DNA of 45,368 nt from the NCBI GenBank assembly GCA_016234625.1, contig JACRBD010000281.1, forward strand, positions 1 through 45,368. The letters run 5' to 3'. Below the pieces are notes generated by a model. The model worked only from the letters and a program-made list of their open reading frames with translations. It did no database searches and had not been told where the DNA came from. The stretch comes from Caulobacterales bacterium (GTDB taxonomy: Bacteria; Pseudomonadota; Alphaproteobacteria; Caulobacterales; Caulobacteraceae). Below are positions 38,616-45,368 of this stretch, piece after piece. A program made the translations under genes and the position numbers. Every line of letters begins with the position of its first letter. The stretch's first letter is position 1.

Positions 38616-40403
38616 TCAGCTTCCCAGCGCCTCGCGCTTCTCCTCCAAGGCCAGCCACTCGTCCTCGGCGGCGCCGAGCGCGGCGCGGGCCGTCTCGCCG
38701 GCCTTCATGATCCGGTCGAAGCCGGCAGGGTCGCGGCTGTAGAGGGTCGGGTCGGCGAGGGCGGCTTCGAGTTTGGCGATCTCGGCGGGAAGCTTGTGGA
38801 TCAGGGCGTCCAGCTCCTCCAGCCGGCGCTGGTCCTTGTAGGTCAGCTTGGCGGCCGCCTTCTTCGGCTCGGCCTTCGCGGCCTGGACGGCCTTGGCGCC
38901 GCCCGGATTGCGGTCCTCGAAGAATCCGGGGTTCTGGCCCATGAAGTCGGTCCAGCCGCCCGGCGTCTCGACCACCCGGCCGCGACCGTCCAGGGCGATG
39001 GTCGAGGTCGCCAGCCTGTCGATGAAGTCGCGGTCGTGGCTGACCAGGATCAGGGTGCCGTCGAAGTCGGCCAGCAGATCCTCGAGCAGGTCCAGGGTCT
39101 CCATGTCCAGGTCGTTGGTCGGCTCGTCCAGCACCAGCAGGTTGGCCGGACGGGCCAGGGCTCTCGCCAGCAGCAGGCGGTTGCGCTCGCCGCCGGACAG
39201 GCTTGAGACCGGCTGGCGCAGTTGCTTGTCCTGGAACAGGAACTCCTTGGCGTAGCCGGCCACATGCCGAGGCGCGCCGCGGACCATGATCTGGTCGCCG
39301 CCGCCGTCGGTCAGCACGTCCCAGAGGGTCTGGCCTTCCTTCAGTTCGCCGCGCGCCTGGTCGATGTAGGCGATCTGCAGGCCGGTCCCCAGCTTGATCT
39401 CGCCGGCGTCGGCGGGCAGTTCGCCCAGCAACAGCTTGACCAGGGTGGTCTTGCCGGCCCCGTTGGGCCCGACGATGGCCACCCGGTCGCCGCGCTGGAT
39501 GCGGGTAGAGAAGCCCTTGACGATGACCCGCTCGCCGAAGGCCTTGGTCAGGCCCCTGGCCTCGGCGACCCGCTTGCCGCTGGCATCCCCGGCGGCCAGG
39601 CCCATGCTGAGGGAGCCCCGGGCCTCCTTGAGCACCGTGGCCTTCTGCTGGCGCATGGCGATCAGCCGGCGGCGGCGGCCTTCGTTGCGGGCGCGGCGGC
39701 CGGTGACGCCGCGCTCCAGCCAGTGCTGTTCGCGCTCCAGCGCCTTGTTCAGGCGACGGAACTCGTCGGCCTCCGTGGCGAGGATCTGTTCGGACCAGTC
39801 GTCGAAGGCGGCGAAGCCCTTGTCCAGCCGGCGGACCTTGCGGCTCTCCAGCCAGAAACAGCGGCGGGTCACGCGCTCCAGAAAGGCCCGGTCGTGGCTG
39901 ACGATCAGGGCGGCGCAGCGGGCCTGGGTCAGGCGATCCTCGAGCACCTGGATGGCGAAGATGTCCAGGTGGTTGGTCGGCTCGTCCAGCAGCAGCACGT
40001 CCGGCGCCTCGGCGAACCCGCGGGACAGGGCCGCACGGCGGATCTCACCGCCGGAAAGCCCTTGCGTGCCCTTGGCCGGGTCGAGGCCGAAGGCCATCAG
40101 CTCGGCCTCCGCCTCGTGCGCCGCAGCGCCGCCGGCGGTGGCGTAGTCCAGCAGGGTCGCGCCGGTGATCAGCGGCTCCTGGGAGACGAACACCATCCGC
40201 GCCCCCGGGCTGGCGAACCGGTCGCCGGCGTCAGGCTGGATCTGGCCAGCGAGCATCTTCAGCAAGGTCGACTTGCCGGCCCCGTTGCGCCCCACCAGCG
40301 AGGCCCGCACCCCCGGTTCGATCGCCAGGTCCACGCCGTCAAACAGCATGGTCGCCCCGTCAGCGAGACGGACGTCTTTCAGGGCAAGGATCGGGGCGGC
40401 CAT
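38616..40403 (-). CDS. uup: ABC-F family ATPase (Uup-like)
   Basis: 595 residues with two ATP-binding cassettes and no membrane domain. Cassette 1 has Walker A VGRNGAGKSTLLKML, signature LSGGEIRRAAL and Walker B LLLDEPTNHLD. Cassette 2 has VGPNGAGKTTLVKLL, LSGGERNRLLL and LVLDEPTNDLD. The C-terminal tail (KLTYKDQRRLEELDALIHKL to the end) is a coiled coil as in Uup. ABC-F proteins act on ribosomes or, for Uup, on DNA and ribosome function. The tail favours Uup over EttA. It is convergent with the small membrane-protein gene. Confidence 0.9.
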   Translation of the reverse strand: MAAPILALKDVRLADGATMLFDGVDLAIEPGVRASLVGRNGAGKSTLLKMLAGQIQPDAGDRFASPGARMVFVSQEPLITGATLLDYATAGGAAAHEAEAELMAFGLDPAKGTQGLSGGEIRRAALSRGFAEAPDVLLLDEPTNHLDIFAIQVLEDRLTQARCAALIVSHDRAFLERVTRRCFWLESRKVRRLDKGFAAFDDWSEQILATEADEFRRLNKALEREQHWLERGVTGRRARNEGRRRRLIAMRQQKATVLKEARGSLSMGLAAGDASGKRVAEARGLTKAFGERVIVKGFSTRIQRGDRVAIVGPNGAGKTTLVKLLLGELPADAGEIKLGTGLQIAYIDQARGELKEGQTLWDVLTDGGGDQIMVRGAPRHVAGYAKEFLFQDKQLRQPVSSLSGGERNRLLLARALARPANLLVLDEPTNDLDMETLDLLEDLLADFDGTLILVSHDRDFIDRLATSTIALDGRGRVVETPGGWTDFMGQNPGFFEDRNPGGAKAVQAAKAEPKKAAAKLTYKDQRRLEELDALIHKLPAEIAKLEAALADPTLYSRDPAGFDRIMKAGETARAALGAAEDEWLALEEKREALGS

Positions 40404-40464
40404 GGGGGGCGGTGTTTCCCCGCAAACCGCCTTTCAGGCAAGCGCTTTCGGCAAGAGGCAGGCT

Positions 40465-40863
40465 TTATGGCGCGATCAGTTCAAGGGTCGGGAAATAGGT
40501 CCGGTAACGCCTTGGATCGCGGGTCAGCAGGGGCGCGCCGACGACGGCGGCATGGGCGCCGATGAAGAAGTCAGGCAGGATGCCCGTGCGCAGGCCGCCG
40601 CGGCGACGGTATTCGAGGTAAGCCTTCGCGGCCAAGAACAGTCCGGCCTTCGGGCAAGAGGTTATAGAAACGCCGACCGACCCGAGAAACTCGTCAACGT
40701 CCTCGATCGCGGGAGAGCCGACGCAGAGCTCGGCGAATACGATGTCCGTGGCGACGAGCGGGCCTCGCGCCACCGCCCTGTCGAGATTGCGCTCGGACCA
40801 GACCGCCCAGTGGGGATCGGCCTTCAGAAGATCCAGCAGGACGTTGGTATCGACGAAGGTCAA
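40465..40863 (-). CDS. vapC: VapC-like PIN-domain toxin
   Basis: 132 residues from a TTG start (TFVDTNVLLDLLKADPHWAV). The PIN domain acidic residues are visible: Asp in VDTNVL, Glu in VFAELCVGS, Asp in GILPDFFIGAHA and Asp in LLTRDPRRY. It should be a Mg-dependent RNase acting on tRNA or rRNA. The track start at 40932 is within the antitoxin gene; the TTG at 40863 overlaps the antitoxin stop (TTGA) and begins the canonical VapC N-terminus. It forms a pair with the AbrB-type antitoxin upstream. Confidence 0.88.
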   Translation of the reverse strand: MTFVDTNVLLDLLKADPHWAVWSERNLDRAVARGPLVATDIVFAELCVGSPAIEDVDEFLGSVGVSITSCPKAGLFLAAKAYLEYRRRGGLRTGILPDFFIGAHAAVVGAPLLTRDPRRYRTYFPTLELIAP

Positions 40864-41099
40864 TCCGGCTCGCCGCGGGTCAGGGCCATGATCTCGTCGG
40901 TCGTCATGCCGCCCTTCCAGGCGCCGCGCCAACGCGCGAACCGGCTTTCGACGGGTTTGCCGGCGCCGGCGCGCTCGATCACCATCTCGCCACGGTCGTT
41001 GAGGCGGAAGTCCACGCTTTCGCCGGGACCGACGCCGAGCGTCTCGCGGATGCGCTTGGGAATGGTGACCTGGCCCTTGCTCGTCAGCGCATTGCTCAT
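40860..41099 (-). CDS. vapB: VapB-like AbrB/SpoVT-type antitoxin
   Basis: 79 residues. The N-terminal SpoVT/AbrB swapped-hairpin domain reads SKGQVTIPKRIRETLGVGPG and SVDFRLNDRGEMVIERA; the C-terminal tail is the toxin-binding region. Translational coupling to the toxin through a TTGA overlap supports a VapBC operon. It probably represses the operon by binding an upstream palindrome (candidate at 41126). Confidence 0.88.
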   Translation of the reverse strand: MSNALTSKGQVTIPKRIRETLGVGPGESVDFRLNDRGEMVIERAGAGKPVESRFARWRGAWKGGMTTDEIMALTRGEPD

Positions 41100-41125
41100 G
41101 GGAAAATCCTTACCTTCCGCAATGA

Positions 41126-41141
41126 GAGTAATACCATACTC
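41126..41141. promoter_or_regulatory. Candidate VapB operator palindrome
   Basis: GAGTAATACCATACTC has 5-bp symmetrical arms and lies 27 bp upstream of the vapB start in a locally AT-rich stretch. It suits an AbrB-type antitoxin site; support is position and symmetry only. Confidence 0.35.
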
Positions 41142-41166
41142 GGAACCTAAGGGAAAGGAGACCCCG

Positions 41167-41646
41167 TCACCCCTCGTAAGGCTCGTCCCCCCGATCCTCG
41201 TTCAGGTCCCACGCCGCGTATTCCAGGGCGTCTTCCGGCTCGGCCAGGTCGTCCTCGTTGATCGTCTGGCCGCGGATCGAGACGCCGGCCTTGTGGACGC
41301 TTTCCGGGTCGCCGGTGACCAGCGGATGCCAGGCCGGCAGGCCCTTGCCCTCGTCCAGGCGGCGATAGGCGCAGCTCTTCGGCATCCACTGCAGCTGCTC
41401 GATATTGCCCGGCGTCAGCTTGATGCAGTCGGGCACATACTGCTTGCGGTTCTCGTAGTCGGTGCAGCGGCAAAGCTGCCCGTCGAACAGGCGGCAGTGC
41501 ACCCGCGTCGGGATGACCTCGTTGATTTCTTCATCCTCGAAGCGAACCAGGCAGCAAAGGCCGCAGCCGTCGCATAGGCTCTCCCACTCGCCCGGAGTCA
41601 TCTCGGCGAGGGACTTGATCTCCCAGAAGGGTTTGCGCGCCATCAT
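41167..41646 (-). CDS. UPF0260/YcgN-like cysteine-cluster protein
   Basis: 159 residues. The Cys-rich pattern LCDGCGLCCLVRFEDEE, VHCRLFDGQLCRCTDYENR, VPDCIKLTPGNIEQLQWMPK and SCAYRRLDEGKGLPAWHPLV is diagnostic of the UPF0260/YcgN branch of CxxCxxxCC proteins, which probably bind iron or zinc. Function is not established. The start is ATG 41646 or 41643. It is divergent from the PBP gene, 51 bp away. Confidence 0.92.
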   Translation of the reverse strand: MMARKPFWEIKSLAEMTPGEWESLCDGCGLCCLVRFEDEEINEVIPTRVHCRLFDGQLCRCTDYENRKQYVPDCIKLTPGNIEQLQWMPKSCAYRRLDEGKGLPAWHPLVTGDPESVHKAGVSIRGQTINEDDLAEPEDALEYAAWDLNEDRGDEPYEG

Positions 41647-41697
41647 GCTGGCGTCCTAAACCCCTAAACGCAGTAACCCAAGCGCGACGGCATTCCC

Positions 41698-43893
41698 TTG
41701 AGCGACGACTGGTCCCTTCCGCCGTACAGTTTCGATCCGCCGCCGGAGAAGCGGCCGGAGCCTGAACCCGAGCCGGAAGCGGCAAAGCCGGGCAAGAAGG
41801 CCAGGCCGCCGAAGGCCGCCAAACCCCCGAAGCCTCCCAAGCCGCCCAAGGGTTCGGGCAAGCCGGTCTTCGATGGCGACGCCGTCTTCGCCTGGATCCG
41901 GTCGCCCGGCATGCGCTGGGTGTGGATCACCATGCTCACCCGGTTCATCACCGGCCTGCTGGCCGCGACCGGGGGCGGGATCTACATCTGGCGCAAGTAC
42001 CTCACCGACGTGCCGCCGATGCCGGACCGGGCGGCGCTGTTCGCCGTCAACCGGGCGCCGGGCATCCGCTTCCAGGACCGGACGGGTGTGCAGGTCGCTG
42101 TGCGCGGGCCGCGCTATGGCGAGCGGATCACCCTGGACCAGCTGCCGGACTACGTCCCGCGCGCCTTCCTGGCCGCCGAGGACCGGCGGTTCTATCACCA
42201 CGGGGCCCTCGACCTGCAGGGCATCGGCCGCGCCGCCTGGATCAACTGGCGGGCCGGGCGGATCGTGCAGGGCGGCTCGACCATCACCCAGCAGATCGCC
42301 AAGGGCCTGTTCCTGACCCCCGACCAGACGGCCAGGCGCAAGCTGCAGGAGGCGGTCATGGCCCGCCGACTGTACAAGATGCTCAGCCGCGACGAGATCC
42401 TCGAACTGTACCTCAACCGCATCTTCTTCGGGGCCAACACCTACGGAATCGACGGCGCCAGCCGCGCCTATTTCGGCCACCCGGCGGCGAAGATGACCAT
42501 CGCCGAGGCGGCCCTGCTGGCCAGCCTGCCCAAGGCGCCGTCGCGCCTGGCGCTGACCAAGAACATGGCCGGCGCCCTCGAACGGCAACGGCTGATCCTG
42601 GCCAACATGCGCCGCGAGAAGTGGATCACCGAGGCGCAGTACCAGGCCGCCCTGGCCGATACGCCCAGACTGGCCCCCGGCGCGGTGCAGGAGGAGGGCG
42701 ACCTCGGCTACATCCTCGACTACGCCACCGTCGAGGCGGTCAGGATCGCCGGCCAGAACTCCCCCGACCTTGTGGTCAAGCTGACCATCGACAGCCGGCT
42801 GCAGGCGGCGGGCACGAAGATCGTCCGCGAGGTGATGGCGGGCGACGGGGCAAGGGCCGGGGCGACCCAGGCGGCTCTGCTGGCCCTGGGCAACGACGGA
42901 GCCATCCGGGCCATGGTCGGCGGCACCGACTTCGACGAGACCCCGTTCAACCGCGCGGTCCAGGCCAGACGCCAGCCCGGCTCGACCTTCAAGCCGTTCG
43001 TCTACGCCGCGGCGCTGGAGCGGGGCGTGCTGCCCACCGACCAGCGCGAGGACAGTCCGGTCAAGTTCGGCGAATGGGCCCCGGAGAACTACGGCGGCGG
43101 CTACAGCGGCACGGTGACCATCGCCCAGGCCCTGGCCAGATCGATCAACACCGTGGCGGCCAAGCTGGGCCAGGAGGTCGGCGGCTCGGCGATGGGCGAG
43201 CTGGCCCGGCGCTTCGGCCTGAGCACCATCCCGGCCAATCCCGACCTGTCCGTCGCCCTGGGCTCCTATGAGGTGACGCTGCTGCAGCTGGTCAGCGCCT
43301 TCCAGGTCTTCCAGCAAGGCGGCCAGCGGCGCACGCCCTGGATCATCGAGAGCATCACCACTGTCGCCGGCGAGTCGATCTACCTGCGCGCGCCATCGGC
43401 GACCGGAACGCCGGTCTACGACATCGCCAAGGCCTCGATGATGGTCAACATGATGAAGGGGGTCATCGAGCGCGGCACCGGCGCGCGGGCGGCGTTCGGC
43501 CGCCCGGCCGCGGGCAAGACGGGCACCAGCCAGAACTGGCGCGACGCCTGGTTCGTCGGCTTCACCCCGGACCTGACCGCCGGTATCTGGATCGGCAACG
43601 ACGACGACCGGCCGATGAACAAGGTCGCCGGCGGCACCCTGCCGGCGGCCATCTGGCGGCGGTTCATGATCATCGCCCACGAGGGCCTGCCGGCGCGCGA
43701 TTTCGACTGGCTGATGCCCGACCCGATCCCCGAGGAAGAGGCCGACCCGCGCAACCCCTTCTACAGCGACCTGGCCGGCGACTTCGCCCGGACCGCGGAC
43801 GCGCTGGAGCCGGCGATCGAGCCCGAGACCCCGCCCGTTCCCGCCGAGCCGTCCAGGCCGGAACTGCCGGCGGGAGAAGTGATCCCGTACTAA
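41698..43893 (+). CDS. Class A penicillin-binding protein (PBP1A type)
   Basis: 731 residues, bifunctional peptidoglycan synthase. A Pro/Lys/Glu-rich cytoplasmic tail (1-60) precedes one transmembrane segment (about 75-97). The GT51 glycosyltransferase domain has FLAAEDRRFYHHGALDLQGI, GGSTITQQIAKGLFL and RIFFGANTYGIDGASRAYFG. The transpeptidase has nucleophile motif STFK (PGSTFKPFVYA), SIN (ARSINTVA) and KTGT (GKTGTSQNWRDAWFVGFT). It spans the inner membrane and builds the wall. The start is TTG 41698; no better start precedes the Pro-rich tail. A palindromic repeat follows 5 bp after the stop. Confidence 0.93.
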   Translation: MSDDWSLPPYSFDPPPEKRPEPEPEPEAAKPGKKARPPKAAKPPKPPKPPKGSGKPVFDGDAVFAWIRSPGMRWVWITMLTRFITGLLAATGGGIYIWRKYLTDVPPMPDRAALFAVNRAPGIRFQDRTGVQVAVRGPRYGERITLDQLPDYVPRAFLAAEDRRFYHHGALDLQGIGRAAWINWRAGRIVQGGSTITQQIAKGLFLTPDQTARRKLQEAVMARRLYKMLSRDEILELYLNRIFFGANTYGIDGASRAYFGHPAAKMTIAEAALLASLPKAPSRLALTKNMAGALERQRLILANMRREKWITEAQYQAALADTPRLAPGAVQEEGDLGYILDYATVEAVRIAGQNSPDLVVKLTIDSRLQAAGTKIVREVMAGDGARAGATQAALLALGNDGAIRAMVGGTDFDETPFNRAVQARRQPGSTFKPFVYAAALERGVLPTDQREDSPVKFGEWAPENYGGGYSGTVTIAQALARSINTVAAKLGQEVGGSAMGELARRFGLSTIPANPDLSVALGSYEVTLLQLVSAFQVFQQGGQRRTPWIIESITTVAGESIYLRAPSATGTPVYDIAKASMMVNMMKGVIERGTGARAAFGRPAAGKTGTSQNWRDAWFVGFTPDLTAGIWIGNDDDRPMNKVAGGTLPAAIWRRFMIIAHEGLPARDFDWLMPDPIPEEEADPRNPFYSDLAGDFARTADALEPAIEPETPPVPAEPSRPELPAGEVIPY

Positions 43894-43898
43894 TCCTT

Positions 43899-44055
43899 CC
43901 TCTCCGCGAAGCGGGGAGGGGGACCATGCGGAGCATGGTGGAGGGGCGGCGGCGGACTTGCCGGAAGGTCCGGAATTCAGGATGGGCCGCTCCCGCCGGC
44001 GCTGACCCCTCCACCGCCCTCCGGGCGGTCCCCCTCCCCGACTTCGCGGGGAGGA
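43899..44055. repeat. Large palindromic intergenic repeat, CTCCGCGAAGCGGGG type
   Basis: About 157 bp fold into a long imperfect hairpin. The left arm has CTCCGCGAAGCGGGGAGGGG, GACC and GGTGGAGGGG; the right arm has CCCCTCCACC, GGTCCCCCTCCCCG and CTTCGCGGGGAGG in mirrored order. Small self-complementary loops (ATGCGGAGCAT; GCCCTCCGGGC) sit within each arm. The layout resembles palindromic elements common in Caulobacterales intergenic DNA. Confidence 0.82.
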
Positions 44056-44175
44056 GTGCGGGGTCGGGGAGGATTGTTCGCGGAGTCATCGCGACAAACC
44101 CCAGCCTTTCCAACGCCTTCCAACTTTATCGCGCTGAATCCGCCGTGGCGCCCGCTGGTCCCGTACCTTTAGCGC

Positions 44176-44595
44176 ATGCCCAGAAAACCAACCGGAGCGG
44201 CGGCGCTGCTCGCCGGCCTCGCTGAAGAGCAGGCCCGCGGGCTGCGCGAGGACGCCGACATGATCAACGACCTTCCCAAACCCGACAGCTACGCCGCGCT
44301 GACCCAGCGCGTGCGGCTGCGCGGGGTGATCGCCCGCTCCGGCGTGGCGCTGCACAAATTGCTGGACCAGGAGGACGACCGTCGCGACGGCGCTTCCGAC
44401 CAAAACGAGGCCGACATGGATGACAGACCCGAAGACCCCGACGCTATCGAACGAAAATACATGGACCTTCAGGACCTCGTCCGTCGATTCCGTGATCGAG
44501 ATGACGCCGGAGCAGATCAGGGCGAGGGTGCCGGAGAACGAAGTGGACATTGTCCGGGCCAACTGGCTCCTCCGGGCGAACAAAGAGCAGCTTAG
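44176..44595 (+). CDS. GTA-like gene 1 candidate (small terminase-like), upstream of terminase
   Basis: 139 residues by the ORF track. The first 80 (LAGLAEEQARGLREDADMIN, YAALTQRVRLRGVIARSGVA) look like a helical protein of the kind found before the large terminase in gene transfer agent clusters. The tail beyond about residue 82 overlaps the terminase reading frame and loses protein-like character, so either the true end is disturbed or the terminase starts later. The role as gp1/TerS is inferred from position. The ATG at 44176 has no strong ribosome binding site. Confidence 0.5.
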   Translation: MPRKPTGAAALLAGLAEEQARGLREDADMINDLPKPDSYAALTQRVRLRGVIARSGVALHKLLDQEDDRRDGASDQNEADMDDRPEDPDAIERKYMDLQDLVRRFRDRDDAGADQGEGAGERSGHCPGQLAPPGEQRAA

Positions 44596-45368
44596 GCGGG
44601 ACCGCCACTGGCGCACCTGGCTGCTGCTGGGCGGGCGCGGCTCGGGCAAGACCTGGGTCGGCGCCGGCTGGATGGTCGAGAAGGCCTGGCATGGCGGCCG
44701 GTTCGCCCTGGTCGGGCCCAGCCTGCATGACGTGCAGGAGGTGATGATCGAGGGCCCCTCGGGCCTGCGGGCCCAGAGCCCGCGCGGCCTGCGGTTCCGG
44801 TACGAAAAAACGCGCCGCCGGGTGGTCTGGAGCGCCACCGGCGCCGAGGCCCACATCTTCTCCGCCGAGGACGCCGACAGCCTGCGCGGGCCGCAGTTTC
44901 ACGCGGCCTGGGCCGACGAATTCTGCGCCTGGCGAAGGCCCGGCGACGTGCTGGCCATGTTGCGCTTCGGCCTGCGGCTGGGTGAGCTGCCCCAGCTGCT
45001 GGTGACCACCACGCCCCGGCCGATCCCGGCCCTGCGCCGCTTGCGGGTCGAGGCCGGGACGGTCGACACGGTGATCCCGACGCGGACCAACGCCCACAAC
45101 CTGGCCCCGGCCTTCGTCGAAACGCTCAACAGCATCTATGGCGGCACCAGCCTGGCCGCCCAGGAGCTGGACGGGCTGATCGTCGAGGGCGAGGGCGCCC
45201 TGTGGACGGCGGCGGGCCTGGCGGCCTGTCGCGGCCCGCGCCCGCCGGACTTCGACCGGGTGGTGGTGGCCGTCGATCCGCCCGCCAGCGCCGCCGGCGA
45301 CGCCTGCGGCATCATCGTGGCCGGTCGGCGGGGCGACCGCGCCTTTGTGCTGGCCGACCTGACCGAGA
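44420..45368 (+). CDS. GTA-type large terminase, partial (runs off window)
   Basis: At least 316 residues before the window ends. The ATPase part has Walker A LLLGGRGSGKTWVGAGW, a Walker B region FHAAWADEFCAW, and coupling motif LLVTTTPRPIPALRRL. The conserved blocks SAEDADSLRGPQF and SIYGGTSLAAQELDGLIVEG and the start of the nuclease domain (VVVAVDPPASAAGDACGIIV) match the RcGTA gp2 terminase type. It is absent from the ORF track because it is open at the window edge. The in-frame ATGs are 44420 and 44501; the overlap with gene 1 makes 44501 (MTPEQIRARVPENEVDIVRA) attractive. It should be the second gene of a GTA head-tail cluster. Confidence 0.88.
   Translation, partial: MTDPKTPTLSNENTWTFRTSSVDSVIEMTPEQIRARVPENEVDIVRANWLLRANKEQLRRDRHWRTWLLLGGRGSGKTWVGAGWMVEKAWHGGRFALVGPSLHDVQEVMIEGPSGLRAQSPRGLRFRYEKTRRRVVWSATGAEAHIFSAEDADSLRGPQFHAAWADEFCAWRRPGDVLAMLRFGLRLGELPQLLVTTTPRPIPALRRLRVEAGTVDTVIPTRTNAHNLAPAFVETLNSIYGGTSLAAQELDGLIVEGEGALWTAAGLAACRGPRPPDFDRVVVAVDPPASAAGDACGIIVAGRRGDRAFVLADLTE

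Noticed and set aside
41656-43680. 674-residue minus-strand ORF over the PBP gene
   Set aside because: Antisense shadow of a PBP with all catalytic motifs on the plus strand.
1-45368. CRISPR arrays, tRNA or rRNA genes, and insertion sequences with transposase
   Set aside because: I looked for regularly spaced repeats, cloverleaf-like segments and transposase motifs and found none. A tRNA or ncRNA scan was not possible, so a small RNA could have been missed.

Overview
The window looks like chromosome of a high-GC alphaproteobacterium of the Caulobacteraceae type (Caulobacter, Phenylobacterium or a relative). The reasons are the strong GC bias, an HfaB/CsgG-type holdfast-anchor-like locus, an HWE-family histidine kinase, the start of a gene transfer agent (GTA) terminase operon, and several families of long palindromic intergenic repeats. 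All calls were made by reading the sequence and ORF track; no database search was run.

Left flank (1-6600): a TetR regulator divergent from an S12-type serine hydrolase, two small exported proteins, an SDR oxidoreductase, an ankyrin-repeat protein, a VOC-fold protein, and a toxin-first RelE/NadS toxin-antitoxin pair.

Candidate genomic island (about 6671-23106): the 5' end of a dusA gene is stranded at about 6603-6674 (it reads LSVAPMMDWT, then stop). The complete dusA starts at 23101, and the two sites share a 26-bp segment with 23 identities, including 14 identical bases at the end. This is the footprint expected of an element integrated into the 5' end of dusA, a known insertion hotspot. 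No integrase was seen, so the element is probably old and immobile. The left half carries conflict genes: hipBA, a decayed TOTE-type primase-helicase, a SWIM/SNF2 helicase, a DUF6429 protein, a truncated gene and a Fic protein. The right half carries a minus-strand operon (HfaB/CsgG-like pore, two exported HfaD/HfaA-like proteins, a DUF4239 membrane protein and an HWE kinase). It is divergent from a REC-EAL c-di-GMP phosphodiesterase, a REC-winged-helix regulator and a frameshifted sensor kinase. I infer a surface-attachment module with its own signalling, and this is the most interesting locus in the window.

Middle region (23.1-36.4 kb): dusA, a TPR-sulfotransferase, an MddA-like membrane methyltransferase, a retropepsin-like protease, a DUF1289 protein, a tandemly duplicated pair (small exported protein plus TonB-C-domain protein), two acyl-CoA dehydrogenases that may form a heteromer, a Tat-exported lipoprotein hydrolase, and a GAF-PAS hybrid histidine kinase.

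Right flank (36.4-45.4 kb): a TetR regulator with two clear operator palindromes in front of a DUF4386 membrane protein, an ABC-F ATPase, VapBC, a UPF0260 protein, a class A penicillin-binding protein, and the first genes of a GTA-like cluster that runs off the window.

Intergenic repeats are unusually rich: a GGGGACA...TGTCCCC palindrome family, three copies of an element with 30-33 bp GTCATGGCCCG arms, and single copies of three other large palindromic elements.
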